Origin: Henckelia pumila
Taxonomy: Eukaryota; Streptophyta; Magnoliopsida; Lamiales; Gesneriaceae
Reading direction: 5' to 3'
Assembly (NCBI RefSeq): GCF_033568475.1
Contig: NW_027331831.1
Location: 12,028,001 to 12,092,000, forward strand
Length of the DNA: 64,000 bases
Part shown: positions 46,301 to 59,686 of the stretch, piece after piece
How positions within the stretch are numbered: the stretch's first letter is position 1
Layout of the letters: each line of letters opens with the position of its first letter
The notes under the pieces: generated by a model
Databases searched by the model: none
The model's input: only the letters and a program-made list of their open reading frames with translations
Told to the model about the DNA's origin: nothing
Translations under genes and position numbers: made by a program

Positions 46301-47756
46301 TACCTCTCAAGTCGAGCAGATTACTTCAAGAGTACCATACATGATCGCCAGGTGCACTATAATTTTCAAAGAAATCGTTTATAAATTATCATTATTTTCT
46401 TCTTCTCTTGTGTATGTGATGTTGATGGTTATCCTTGCAGTGGCAACCATGAACGAGACTGGCCTGGATCAGGTTCATTTTACGAGAACAATGATTCAGG
46501 TGGAGAATGCGGAGTCTTGGCTGAAACTATGTTTTATGTTCCTGCTGAAAATCGAGCTAAGTTCTGGTATGATGATGTTGTCTTAAATTTGATCATTCAT
46601 TTATCAGGAAAAATTTGCAGATCTATTTGTGTTATTCTGTAACCGAGCATATATGGACAGATAAAATTTTCAGTTCATGCTTTGATATTGTTTTATTTCA
46701 GAGTGAAGAATGTAAAACTTGGAATCTTTTATTCCACTTTGGCAGGTATGCCACAGATTATGGCATGTTCCGGTTCTGCATTGCTGATACGGAACATGAT
46801 TGGAGAGAGGGTACCGAACAATACAAGTTCATTGAGCACTGTTTGGCATCTGTAGATAGACAGAAGCAGCCTTGGTTGATCTTTCTTGCTCATCGAGTAC
46901 TAGGTTATTCTTCCGCTGCATTTTACGCAGAAGAAGGATCTTTTGCTGAACCAATGGGGAGAGACGACCTTCAAAAACTTTGGCAGAAGTATAAAGTTGA
47001 TATAGCCATATACGGGCACGCACACTGTTATGAGCGGACTTGTCCTGCGTATCAGGTATTTCATAAAGCCCTTTGATTGATTGATTAACACTATACAAGA
47101 TATCCAAAGCGATTGTTGATACGTGCTTGGGAAAGTCATATTCTATGTTCATACTTGAAATTCATGATTTGCAAAAGCTGAAATTTTCACAAAGAAGACA
47201 CTCATATTTTGCGAGCCAAAGTTTCAATTGTTGTACCGCAAGGACAGACGCATGGAACAACAAAAAAAGTTGTTCACATTTATACTATCTTATATTAATA
47301 ATCCTTTGAAGTTCATAGTTTTAACTATATGCAGTCCATTGGCATATAACTCACATTTTTATCATGCTATATGAGACCAATATCTCATATCAGCAAAAAC
47401 TTATATAGTACTTTTTCCTTTTCATTATGCTATTCTCTTTGTTGCTGTAGAATCACTGTACAAGCAATGAAAAAGGCTACTATCATGGTAGCTTGAACGG
47501 AACTATACATGTTGTTGCTGGAGGAGGAGGAGCCAGCCTCACTGACTTTTCTACTCTACAGCCGAATTGGAGTATTTTCAGGGATTCTGATTATGGCTTT
47601 GTGAAACTCACGGCATTCGACCATTCAAACCTGTTGTTTGAGTACAAGAGAAGCAGCGATGGAAAGGTACACGACTCTTTTAGAATGTCCCGGGATTATA
47701 GAGATATCTTGGCTTGTAGTGTCGATAGCTGTCCGAGTACAACCCTTGCATCTTGA
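43329..47756 (+). CDS. PAP27: Purple acid phosphatase (PAP27/PAP1/PAP24 clade)
   Basis: Twelve coding exons fit GT/AG borders and phases: 43329-43496, 43658-43749, 43970-44036, 44137-44259, 44791-44883, 44967-45096, 45251-45332, 45899-46031, 46146-46351, 46441-46566, 46746-47055, 47451-47756. Product 611 aa, the usual length for this clade. Residues 1-23 are a signal peptide, then a fibronectin-like N-terminal domain, then the metallophosphatase domain. All five metal motifs are present: GDMG (D293), GDICY (D334, Y337), GNHE (N367, H368), AHRV (H456), GHAH (H498, H500). Members are secreted or vacuolar and hydrolyse phosphate esters. Some of this clade are annotated as inactive, but the ligands are kept here. 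Exons 5-7 are copied elsewhere in the window. The symbol is by resemblance only and the clade member is not certain. Confidence 0.9.
44627..44762 (+). repeat. Tandem duplication in PAP intron 4
   Basis: Two copies of about 70 bp, each containing GATATTGATTATTTCC and GAAATGACTAGCCATATTTA, in direct tandem with few differences. Confidence 0.9.
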
Positions 47757-49222
47757 TCGACATGTCTATAAAGATGCGAACTTTTCCACGCAGTTGTTTA
47801 GGTTGGACTGTTGAATCCATTGAATATATGTCGCATTTCTAATCTTGATGGAAAGAGCAACAGGGGGAGCAAAAAAATGGGAATGCCATTTGTAATCACT
47901 GTGTTTCAGTCTTTCAGATAAACATTGTTGGTTGCAAAGTTGCAATTTTATGAAGCCACGATTCGAATACCCTTTTTCCAAATGAAACGACATTTTTTTT
48001 AAGGTAAAATAAATTTATTTGAATGGTATTTTTCTGTCATGGTAGAGACAAGCAGCCACAACCCAGCAGCCACCTGCATAAAAATATAAAAATCGATAAA
48101 TGGTTAGTCATAAATTCTTGTATAATTTTTTTAAATTAAATGTTTTGTTGGCTCATTTTGCAGCCACAAATAACAGAGAGAGTGCATTTTTAACACCTGC
48201 TCGTTGCAAAAAGAGTTTAATGGGGAAATATTTTGATATATGGGCTTCTTTAATTTTTTTTGAACCTTGGCTTCTTTAATTTTTAAACATATTATTTCGT
48301 GCTTATGTTTATAATTTATATATTAGTATTTGGATGCACACGTTGTGTGATTGCACATCCAATTTTTTTGTAACGAAAAAAATAAATATTGAAATAAAAA
48401 ATACAAAAATGATGTTTCGGTAAATAAAACTAAAAAGACATAAAGGTGATATTTTGTAATTAAATAGTTGTTGATACAACAAACATGAAGCATGTCGTAT
48501 CAATGTATCAAAATCTTTATTTAATTATATTTTTGGATCAGAATTATATCTATTATCTCCAACTAATCCGTTTCTATGAAGAGACGGTTAAAGATATCTT
48601 ACTTTTAAGATATTGTATAAATTATGGATCTAATGAACTATAACAAATTATCTTGTGATCTAAAGAGACATAGAGCTGGTTTCTAATTTCGTTCGAGTCT
48701 ATTTTCTTGAAAATACTAAAAAAGAATAACAGAGAATGCATGTTTGAAAGCGAACAAAATTCGACACTCACCACTAAATTAGGGTCTCAAATTCACTATC
48801 CACAATTAAGTGGCTCTTGCAAGACATGGCCCCTCCCTCCAGATCAAAACAAGTGCTTATTTTTCACTTGAATATATTATATTAATTAAATAATAAATCT
48901 ACAGTCGAACAATTCGCGCTTCCAACCAAGACCATGAATTAAAATAAAATTTTCGAATAATCTTTCAAACTTCGGAGTCCATTCGTCGTTGAATTCACCA
49001 CCAAATTAGCAAGTACAGATTCTCGAGCGATTCAGTTCATTTAATCAGCTGTTTCGACTTCAAGAGTTTGTTGTAGGGTGTGATTTCTGCACAAGTTTCG
49101 TTGTTTTACGGGCTCTGCTATGAAGATCTCTGGTACTGTAATGGGTTTCAAGTTCGAGGTATTGTTTCTGGGAAATTGGGAAATATCGATTTTGTAGGGG
49201 TATATTTTGTGTTTTCGGAAGA
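47757..49222. other. Intergenic region between PAP and the POLAR-like gene
   Basis: 3' flank of PAP, AT-rich spacer, and the 5' leader of the next gene. No separate gene seen. Confidence 0.5.
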
Positions 49223-52200
49223 ATGGATTTGTGGGTGGTGGCAGCCGCTGCTGGAGCTGGATACATAGCCAAGAACTTGCAGAATTTATCGGTGGATAAA
49301 AACGAAGGCTCGTTGGAGCCGGCTCTTAAGTATCAAGGCAATGTTCAATCAGAATCCATGAATATCCTGCAGCAGATACGTTATAATACCTGCCCATTAC
49401 GCAGATTAGAGCAAAACAGAGCGCTAGATGATGGAGATTTAGCTTCTAGCGGTACCGGCATTTCGGGCCAAAGAATCCCGGAATTTGAAGATGGTGATGG
49501 TAAAAATTCCCGTAGATTGAAAAGGGGGAAGTTCATTAGAAGTAGGAGGAGTGGCTTGAATATTGCGAGGCCATTGTTTTCTGTAGAGAATGACCTTGAT
49601 TATGAGCTGAGTAAAGATGGTGAAGGATTTGAACAAAACGGGTATGGCATGTTTCCTTCTGTGTCTACAGTGAGGCCACTGCTGGTTACTGATGGAACTG
49701 GATTGACCAGCAGATCGAGCAGCGCTTCATCCTTGGCGCTTTTTGATGGTGGAATGGAGGAGGGGAGGAGAGAAAATATTGTTGGCTCAAAAGTGAGGAA
49801 TACAATGTTTAGGTCTCATTCAATGGAACATATTGATTCTGTTGTGCTTCCAAGGAAGCCCAAAAAGAGTTCTGGCCTTGCACGAATGAGTGGTGCCTCT
49901 GAAGGGGTGCCTCGTAAACTTTTTGAGTCATCAGGTCTTTTCATCTGCTCTTGTTTTTACAAATTTTGATGTGTTTACTCGTTTGACTTGTATGCAGCGT
50001 GCGTGTATTGGTTATCTGAATTGCATTGTCTTGGTGAGCTGTGAATATTTACTTAAAGGTTTTCTTTGTCAATGAAATGTTCCAAGGAGTTGTGAACTAA
50101 CTTTGTAGTTTGTCTGTCATTTTAAGTAACTGTTTCGGCAAGAAATGCAATCAAATCTAGACATCTCGATGAATTTTTTTACAGGCTTGTATCATGGCTT
50201 GCCGATAGGGTTGATTGGTGTCTTGATGTAATCTGAGTTTTCTGGTTGACTTGCTTGTGTTTACTACCTTGGAAAGTAGTTCTGGAGTATTTGTTTCAGG
50301 GGTTTGGTGAGGGATGAGTGCAGCGATATTGTTTTCTCACAAAAATTAATGGATGTATTAATATCAAGAAACATGACTTTGTTGCATGTTCAAGAAATTG
50401 ATGGCTGATGCATCTGCTTTATTTATCCAGCAATAAGCTGGAGATGTATAAAGTTTAGGGTGGTTGGGAGAAATATGTAGATTTGAACATTTTGGCCCAA
50501 TTAAGTTCTTGTTTGAATTTTTTTTTTTTTTTTCTGTTACCAGGACCTGACGGAATGCTTCTCTTTATCATGGGAATGAGTATTGGAATATTGTCTGCTA
50601 AAACAGCCAGTAAAAGACAAGTAGATGGTATGAAAATGCAATTAATGCAGACACAGAATTTAGTTCAAGATTTGCACGATGAACTTAATATGAAAGAAAT
50701 GATTACTGTGAAGGAGATTGTAAACGAAGGCTATTATCAACCCCCTCGAAAAAATGATTCACCTTCGTCAGTCAGGGAGCCAATTGCATCTCCTAACAAG
50801 GAAGCAAAAGAATCGACCAAATTTGACAGTTCTAAGGCAGGTGATGATAATGCTGAGAATCGCAAATTAAGGAGTAAAATTGAGGAAGAGCTTCAGGCTG
50901 AACTGGAGATGCTCGAACACAATATTAATGCACCTGCTCTTGAAAACATATCTAATATTGTGGAGGTGAGACAGTTTTACCTTTTGGAATTCGAACACTT
51001 TAATAAACATCATGAGACTGGTCTATAATTCAGTTATTCTTCGATCTTTTTGCCTAAAATTTTGCCATCTGTTGCGTCGGTATGTTCAATTTAATGTTCT
51101 CTTGACTGCCTGTCATTAATCAACGTATATTATTCACTCTGTTAACTGGATCCCTGATGGATGCTAATGTTACTTTTGTTTCTTAAATCATTCAAATTTC
51201 AAAATTTGTTGAAATTCAATTCTTCTAGTCCTTGTACCATGTGATGGGCTCCTATAAGTCGAAAAACAATTGAAGATATGTAGAACTAATATAATTTTGC
51301 ATGGTCTTCTCAAATTCTTCAGAGAACACTGGTTAGATAGCTACTTTTTGCTTCCTCCCAGTCGATGTGGAGGTTTAGCTTCTGATCAAATTTTAATATA
51401 CCTAAGATGCTTCAGTGTTATTTTTATTTTCCAGCTAGATCCAGATTACGAACCAGATATTGCTCAAGGAGATTTAAAGGCAATGATGGCCATGGAAGCT
51501 CGAGATACTGCATCTGAGTCCGGTGATGAATCAACAAGTACAACCACCAATATCTCTCAGCCTCCAAATTACGCAGTTTCACCACGGGAGCTGAGTTTCC
51601 GCCTCCATGAGTTGATAGAGTCTAGGCTTGAAGCACGTATCAAGGAGCTAGAAATAGCTCTTATTAACAGCGAAAGAAGAGTTCAAGTTCTTGGCTCTCA
51701 AGGCATTTTATCTGGAACAAGACTTTCTTTTAGTGAAACAGAATATTCATGCTCTCCCCAAAGCCCGATAAACAATTGTGGGCACTACACAACCGATGGA
51801 TCATTGGTTAGGAATATCTCCAGCAATTCCCTGGATTCAATTGAGGCAAATTGTACTTTAGAGCGGTCGACAGATGACAAACAAGAACGAGGCAAGAAAA
51901 GCTCTACTAGTAGCCGTGGCAGCGATCATGATATGCATTCAACTGTAAAAAAGTTAATCGACGGTCTAGGTCTATTTAACGAAGAAAAGAAAGTTTCGCA
52001 AAATGATGCTGCTGTGGAAAAAGATGGAGGACAAGAGGATTCAGTTCAATATGTGGGTCGGACTTGGGATAGGCAGATGTCGAGAAGTTTGATGTTGGAT
52101 GAGGATTTCGAGAGTGAAGACGAGGAGGAAGCTGATGAAGCAGAAATGCTTCTGATAAAGAAGATAGTTGAGAGAAGGAGATCAGGTTCTGCTTTTGTTT

Positions 52201-52232
52201 TTAATTTTGATGAATTTAGGACTCAGACATAA
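49223..52232 (+). CDS. POLAR-like protein (stomatal polarity family)
   Basis: Three coding exons: 49223-49934, 50544-50965, 51435-52232, with matching phases, giving 643 aa. It begins MDLWVVAAAAGAGYIAK, a short hydrophobic start. Residues about 1-237 are otherwise low-complexity and Ser/Arg-rich. A single membrane-like segment (MLLFIMGMSIGIL) opens exon 2, followed by a coiled coil to about residue 300. A conserved amphipathic helix, RELSFRLHELIESRLEARI, lies near residue 430. An acidic patch (DEDFESEDEEEADEAE) is near the C-terminus. The RELSFRLHEL helix resembles POLAR, a plant protein that marks one side of stomatal lineage cells before asymmetric division and brings GSK3-type kinases to the cortex. 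The role is inferred from resemblance, and related but uncharacterised plant families exist. Confidence 0.65.
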
Positions 52233-52911
52233 AAGGATGAGTGTATATATATTTCTTGTATAAGGAGAAAAAGAAGACATGGGATCCAAACACTTAGTTC
52301 AATCCAGTAAGTAATATTACACTTATCTTTTAAATATTGTACATTTACACGTCTAAAGATTAAAAACTTGAAGTTTGAATACTTGAACCCTTGTTATCTT
52401 AAAGATTCATAAAGTTTGTCACCACTTCACCATAGAAAATGTATGTTTGGGCAAATGGTGAATTTAAATTTTGGGCGTTCCGGCGAGCTCTGGTGGACTT
52501 CCGACGGAGGTAGCATATGTACATACATTTGTGCCATTGAATCACGTTCCGCGAATGATGATGCAAGTCATGGAAATAATGTAGAATCCAACTTTATTTA
52601 CGAACTTCATTTATCTTGTCTTGATTTGATTCCGACTCAAACAGACTCAAGGTAATAGATGTAGGATTATTCTTCGTTGCTTCGGAGTTCATACATTTAT
52701 AAAAATATTTGCTTCGAACTTCCATTAAAATCATTAATGGAATTTCAGGCATGAAACGATGAATAGATATATGCAGTATGGTAATCTTTGTTCTTCAACA
52801 AATCTTGGTCCGTAAGTATACAAATATGGAAATATTCTCCTATAGTCCTATTAAATTATTTAATTACTGTGGTCGAATATGGACAAAAGGGTCGGTCGAA
52901 TATGGACAAAA
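52233..52911. other. 3' flank of the POLAR-like gene and spacer
   Basis: Probably includes the 3' UTR. The open frame at 52416-52655 shows no domain. Ends with a 23 bp tandem duplication (GGTCGAATATGGACAAAAGG plus GTC at 52871-52893 and 52894-52916) whose second unit runs into the tRNA-Cys gene. Confidence 0.5.
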
Positions 52912-52983
52912 GGGTCCTTAGCTCAGTGGTAGAGCAATTGACTGCAGATCAATAGGTCACCGGTTCGAATCCGGTAGGGCCCT
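52912..52983 (+). tRNA. tRNA-Cys (GCA)
   Basis: 72 nt fold: acceptor GGGTCCT / AGGGCCC, D arm TAGCTCAGTGGTAGAG, anticodon stem ATTGA / TCAAT with loop CTGCAGA giving GCA, T arm CCGGTTCGAATCCGG. Discriminator T. No strong T-run follows until about 53003. Confidence 0.96.
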
Positions 52984-53873
52984 GTTTGTTTCTCTTCATT
53001 TATTTTGAGTTAATTTCTCTTCATTTTTAATTCTTGACTCCATTTTATTTGTGTTTTTTAGATTTATATTTACATAATTTTGTGATTTCTGGTAGTATAA
53101 TTAGTGACTTTAATTAATAATATAAACAATTACTATCTATTCCTATATATTATGTAAAAACTTCTTAGTCTTTTGGTATACTAATTCAAATAATTAAATA
53201 AATTAAAAAAAAACCCACACACACAACCACTTTTCTCCACTATCTCAATTTTTTTCCTCTCAATTATGATTTTTTTTTCTTCTTTTTTTTTTTTTTGAAC
53301 TAATTTTTTCTCCCCAATTTTTGTATTTAATATATAATACAATAATTTTGTTTGTCAGCTTTAATTGAAATATAATTCTATTATAAAAATAAAATTAGCA
53401 CGCAATGCATGCAATAAAATGCTAGTTATAATTAAGTATGAAAACAAATGACTTTAAAATTCAGTAGGGACATATGGAATTAAATTAGGAAAAATCGTAT
53501 TTTTGGTAGTGTACGTTTGTTATTTTGCAATTTTAAACTTTTATGCTATTAAATTTCTATCTTAGTGATTTATTTTTTAATTTTTGGTCATTTTTCATCG
53601 AGAGTGATAACGTAACACTAAAAATAAAAATTCTTAAAATTGTCAAAATTAACGAAGATAAACAATTTTCTGTTAAAATTATATTGTTATAAAAAAATTC
53701 AACCAACGCCTAAAAAGTAAAAGGTGCTTCACTAATTTTGATTTTATTTGAGTATTATCAAAATCGGGCTAAATCTTCGGACTTATTATATCTCAATGAG
53801 TAATTAAATTAGTTTCGCAACATTATATATTGATTTTTTTTTTTTTGAAATGTATATATGTGTGTGTGTTTAT
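52984..53873. other. AT-rich spacer
   Basis: No gene. T-runs and A/T-rich stretches only. Confidence 0.45.
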
Positions 53874-54660
53874 TGTTGAATCTTACATTTTGGTTTTGGT
53901 GATCACAAAACAATCTATCAATGTTATAGATTGTGCCGCTTTCTGTGTGTAAAACAGGTGTCGACCGCTACTTTGAAGAACAGAAGTAACGACCGCTTTC
54001 AGTTTACATTTGATCACTAGAATATGTGCGCAAAAATTCTTTTGTGAGTAGGATGATTTTAAGTGTCTCAAAGATGAGTATTTATATTCGGCGGGCAACG
54101 ACTCATTTGAATTCAAATCAATGCCATTAACTTGTCTTTTCCACGGACATCTGACATTCCCTGACACGAAGGTACACTGAGAGTGTTTTGCTTTTGGCGC
54201 ATTGTCTTGTACGGGCAAATGTTTTTCCATAAGAGCTCCGTTTGATTTGGATTTGCTTGCTCAAACTCTTTATTAGTTTAGTTGAGATGTGCTCAACCGA
54301 TTCAGTTTAGCTCTGCTTAACTGAATTGCATTGTTCTCTTTCTTCAGTTGATCTCTGCTCAACTGCTTAGATAGTTAAGGAAACTGATTCTCCTCTTGGC
54401 CATGTTCAGTTTAGCTCTTTTATTTGATAGGATATGATCATTGGTCACCTTTAGATGATCTCTTCATTTCAGGCTTTGAGAGCTTTGGTCAGTTTATGTC
54501 TTTTGAGCTCGACTGATCTTTATGACGTCGGTTGACCTCTGAAGTAGACTGAATTATGTTTATATCAACACGTATCTATGAAGTAGACTGAATTATGTTT
54601 ATATCAACACGTATCTATGAAGTAGACTGAATTATGTTTATATCAACACGTTGTAGTCAA
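53874..54660. repeat. Possible Copia-type LTR remnant
   Basis: TGTTGAATCTTACATTTTGG followed by TTTTGGTGATCACAAAACA resembles the start of LTRs of some plant Copia elements. Phrases like TTCAGTTTAGCTCTGCTTAA recur at 54300-54420. No matching second LTR and no end could be defined, so this is tentative. Confidence 0.3.
54541..54651 (+). repeat. 39 bp tandem repeat, about 2.9 copies
   Basis: The unit from GAAGTAGACTGAATTATGTT to CACGTATCTAT repeats with period 39 at 54541, 54580 and 54619, essentially without differences, so the expansion is recent. Confidence 0.95.
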
Positions 54661-57600
54661 AAGACTTCACTTTTCAATATCATATACAAATTAATACGTT
54701 TAGATATACAAAAAGAATTCTTTGTTCATCAATTTATTCAGTTTTATCTCACACTAAAGTGATTTGGGTAATAGAATTTCAGTATTATAATTTTCTTTTA
54801 ATTATTAAATTTTTTCGATATTGATTCTTAAGGGTATCTTTTGTTTGCCAAATGTCATTATGTTTATGTTGTGTTCTGAATTATGCCCAAAAATTTATTA
54901 TTTTTTCAATTTTTTTTTATACCTATTGTTTATAATTGATAAGACGATCAATATCTATTGCTTAAAAAAATGCAGAGTTCCCATTATTTTTTGAGGCCTG
55001 ATTTATGAATTTCTTATTTCTATTGTCATTTCGGCAAATGAATACTAAATCATACGAGTGGACATGCATATATGCGTACATATTAATTTACAAATCCATA
55101 TCAAATTTCTAAGTTATATAATTTATAGCTATATATAATAGATTGAATTTAAGTAATTCGTTGTTAAATATAGCCAACAACCAATGATACCAAACAAGAG
55201 TAGGTCTTGTGTACAAGGCCGTCTCATCGGTCTATATTTGTAAGACATATCAACTTGATTCATAACTTCTTTAGTAAAAAATAATATTTTGACATAAAAA
55301 TAATAATTTTCACTCAAATCATAAAAAAATTATACAATATTTCTTCTTGACATAACTAACAAAAAAATGATATTTTTGCAGTGGAAAATAATTTTTGACA
55401 TAAAAAGTAATATTTTTAATAGATTTACAAAAATACATATTCTTTCAATCAATAAATTAAAGTATTATAACAATACAAAGCAAATTTTTAATCACAATTA
55501 ATTACTTAAATATTTAAAAATAACTAGAAAAATGTACGTGCGTTGCACGTAATTACAATTTTATTTGATTGAGACTGAAGTTATTAAATTTCAAATGTTT
55601 ATGTTTATTAAAATCACGTGAAAGTTTAAACTTTAGTCACTATGATTCAATATCCAATTAGCAGGTGAAACGAGAATATTACGTATTTAACCTTTTTTTG
55701 TGATCATATTTTCGGTTCTTGATCAACATTTTTTAGTGATATTATATGTTTATATATTGAGTTTAATTTATTTTTTAACTAACAACTTTAAAGCAATAAC
55801 ATATGTTGTATATTTATTGAAAAGCGTAATATATATTACAAACTGTAGGATCAAATGATTTCTGTTATTAAAAGGTATAGTTGATGGTAACTGTGCAACT
55901 CAAATCTTTTAAATCGTACAACAGTACAAATAAACACATGTTTCAATTGTTCAATCCAGGAGAAGGACAATTATTTCACCCAAATAATCATCTTATCCAT
56001 TATTGTGCTTTCAATCAATCTACGTGAATCGAAATCATGGCATTGACTTCAATATTAATTGTATAACCGAACGCTTCTCGCTTTAACAAAATTTATAGTT
56101 GATGGTAACAATATTACTCAATTAATATTTTAAACAATAAGTACAAAATCTCAAACGTCATGAATAATTTATGTTAAATGACAATTTTACTTATATTGAT
56201 TTTAAGTAAAATAATAATAATTTATTTCAGAAAAATGATTTTTTGATTAATTAACTTGTCCAAATTTGAGTTTTAGTCCATTGAGTTGTCATATTTGGTT
56301 TTGGTGGACTAACATTTAATTTTTTTTTACTATTTTTAGTCCAATTGTTGACGTGATATTTGATAATTCAACAATTTTTTATCTCATCATTTTTACGTTA
56401 TGTCAGTAGTTTTTTTTATTATTACAAATCAGTATTTTCCAGTGTCACGTTATCAATTCCAATAATTGCTAAAAATTAAAATTTAGCGTACCAAAAACAA
56501 ACTTTGAAAACTTAGTGGACCAGATCCTAAAAGTAAATAAGTTAGTGAACAAAAAACACTATTTTTCCTTTATATAAAAGTTTTATTTGGAAATGAATGT
56601 TGATATTATATTAATAAAGTAAATATAAATCATTTATTATTTTCTCTCTGGTAAATTATGATTATCATAAACAATTGTTGTAGTTTGACTTGTTTTGATT
56701 CTCAATCATCTTGGTCATACATAATAATATTTTCAAATTTTTCTTACGTATATTTTTTCAGTTTATTGAATAAATTTGTTTGTTTGGTTTCGATAATAAA
56801 ATTTAAATATACATTAGATAATAATTTAGTATAAAAAATAATCAATATCCTAACAAAAAATATAGAAATAAAAATAATATTTTTATAATATAAACTTTGA
56901 GTGTTATAGTATATACAAATATATACTAAGAGTGTTTAATTCAATTATACAAATAATTATTTAATTAATGATATATATATAATTTTTCATAAGTTCATCA
57001 AACTCTTGTTTTAAAAAATCTAACATATTAATATGTGATAAATATCTTTTTTCAAAAATCAAATTCATATAATGTGCAACAGTCAATCCAAACTTTTTTT
57101 TATATTTTTATTTGTTCAAATCTTGTAATATTTTGTTCAAAAACTCTTAGAGTATTAATTTTAGTGGAACTGATGACATTATTTAAATTATTTTTTTTTC
57201 TTCCTATACGAGATTGTAAGTATAGAAATAAATTATTTTTAATTTTTCTATTGTTATCGCTAATAACATAGTTTCTAGTCTAGATATATTATATTAATAT
57301 TTCTCGATCCTCTAATCAAATATATGAAGAGAATAATTTTATGTCGTCTAATCTCACAACCTCTAGTTTTTCAACCAAGATGTTAGACAACAATGTCTTG
57401 ATAAAACTTTAATATGTTTTCTGTTTTTCTTCAATAGTAATCCAATCGAGTTGTTTTAAATTTGATATACATATAAATTACATGTTGTATTTTTACATGT
57501 CATAAAAAATATTTATATATTTAGTGTAATAATTAATTTATAATTTCTAAGAATAGTATGTAAATATATTATTTGAAAAAAAATATGAGCAGATAAAAAA

Positions 57601-58484
57601 ATGTGAAGAAAAATATTTTTTTAGAGGATGAACAATCATAATTTAAACAAGTTCAAAAATTTTATACTCAATATTTCAAAGATTTAAATGACTTAGATAT
57701 AAGAATAATATGTCTGAAATAAAAATCGATTTTGAGTGTAGTATTTTTCTAATTTTTTTCACGTAAATTTTTACGATTTCATAAGTATTAAATTAATTGA
57801 TTATATTAGCCAACTATTATATTGTAGTACAAACATAAACATGAAACTTATTTATAATCATACTCTCTATATCTCCTTTATTTAAACTACATTTATTTTT
57901 TTTATCTTTCTCAATTATAGTATAGTTTTCATATTAAATATCATTTGTACTACTCTTTTACCAATTTATCCCTATTAAATTCATAAAATGTATAATTATT
58001 TTATTTTATTAAAATTTCACTAAATAAGGGCAAAATGAGAAATTTATTTTTCCAAATACTTACTTAATATATATGTGAAAATACACGTACACAAGCCAAA
58101 ATTAGTAGGATGAAATGAGTATATATATATTTTTACATTGGACAAGAAAATATTGATGTTGTTGATTACATTTGTAGTCCTTAAAATTTCAAAAATATTA
58201 CACAATTAGTCGTCACTATTTGTTTTATAGTATCTCTTCCTAAAAACTGAAATATCAGAAAGTCTAGTTAGATGATCAAATCTCAAAAAAATAAATGAAT
58301 GATTGAATAAAGGATGTGAGTACATTTTCTATATAAATGAAATAGAACCTTGACTTATGACATGATTTCACTTGTCTTGAACACAATGATGAAATTTAAT
58401 GGTTTGATTTAATTTTTTTTAATTTTTCTTAAAGTTCTAATAATCAAAATATTAAGTTACAAAAGTATAGTAAATTAAAAACGT
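54661..58484. other. Long AT-rich region without genes
   Basis: No coding signal. 55195-55450 contains a degraded copy of the small element at 60231-60395 (AGTAGGTCTTGTGTACAAGG, then GTCTCATCGGTCTATATTTG). The remainder is A/T-rich spacer. Confidence 0.5.
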
Positions 58485-59200
58485 AACTATGACGATAAAG
58501 TTGAAATAAGTCCAAAAAAGTAATATTTTTTTTTAAATTTATAGAGCCAAAATTAAAGTAACTTTCAATAATTACTTTTTGTTTCCATGAGTGTCACAAT
58601 ATAGATTTAGGACATGAATTAAATTTTAACAAAGATAACTATGACGATAAAGTTGAAATAAGTCCAAAAAATTAATATTTTTTTAAATCTCTAAAGCAAA
58701 AATTAAGGTAACTTTCAATAATTACTTTTTGTTTCTATGAGTGTCACAATATAGATTTAGGACATGAATTAAATATTAATTAATTTGCCTTCAATAAATG
58801 AACACACAAAATGATATGAATTAAATATTAATAATTAATCTAGCTTGAATAAATAAATTGACTAATCTATAAAATGACATAAAAAACCTTAAAAACCCTT
58901 GGAAATGACAAAAATATTTAATTATTAAATGAAATAATGAGGACAAAATTGTAAATTCATTATCAAAAATGTCAAAATATAGATTTAGTAAATGAATTAA
59001 ATATTAACAATTTATTTACCTTGGATAAATAAATGGACACAAAAAATGATATGAATTAAATATTAAAAATTAATCTACCTTGAATAAATAAATTAACTAA
59101 TGCATAAAAAAATGCAAGACCTTAAAAATCCTTGAAAATGACAAAAATATTAATTATTAAATGAAATAATGTGGACAAAATTATAAGTTGACAATAAAAC
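58485..59200 (+). repeat. Local tandem repeats, two unit types
   Basis: A 152 bp unit starting AACTATGACGATAAAGTTGA occurs at 58485 and 58637. A second unit containing ATGATATGAATTAAATATTA occurs at about 58810 and 59047 (period about 237). AT-rich, non-coding. Confidence 0.85.
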
Positions 59201-59366
59201 CCAATAATTAATGAAATAATGAGGGTATTAAAGGAAATTCACAATTCAAACTTGTATATTTAGATATATTTAGATTAGATAGATAGGTAATAGAATAGAT
59301 TAATTAGGATAAATTTAGAAAAAAAATGAAACTAGAAACCTTAATTTTTCCCTTAGTACATAAAAA

Positions 59367-59367
59367 T

Positions 59368-59416
<49 letters not shown>
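59367..59416. repeat. Compound CA/TA microsatellite
   Basis: CA units at about 59369-59392 run directly into TA units up to about 59416. Confidence 0.95.
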
Positions 59417-59417
<1 letters not shown>

Positions 59418-59530
59418 TTATTTATCATATATCAAATTTAATTTGGTCGCAGATATCACATATCGCATTTTTCAGCTCGGTGTTTATACGTTGATTGACA
59501 TTTCAGCCATTAATTATTTCTCGATGCTAC

Positions 59531-59686
59531 TGCCGGAAAATTCAACCCTACCCCATGAGGTAGGTGAAAGCATTTTATTAGTTCAAATTATGTGGGCCCC
59601 ACATGATTGAGTGAAGTACACATGATTTGAACCAATTAGTGAGTGTCACCTACCCCATGGGATAGGGTCGAACTGCCCTACGGGCA
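59531..59686. mobile_element. Small foldback element (hairpin MITE)
   Basis: TTCAACCCTACCCCATGAGG at 59541 pairs with its inverted counterpart around 59650-59672 (CACCTACCCCATGGGATAGG then GTCGAA). An inner pair, AGTTCAAATTATGTG with CACATGATTTGAAC, extends the hairpin. Short outer similarity (TGCCGG / CTACGGGCA) suggests the limits. No target duplication found. Confidence 0.6.

Noticed and set aside
49439-49636. Minus-strand frame within POLAR-like exon 1
   Set aside because: Shadow of the real exon, no domain, not supported by gene structure.
53874-54660. Complete Copia LTR
   Set aside because: Only the start resembles an LTR, and no end, target duplication or partner LTR could be found, so it is listed only as a possible remnant.
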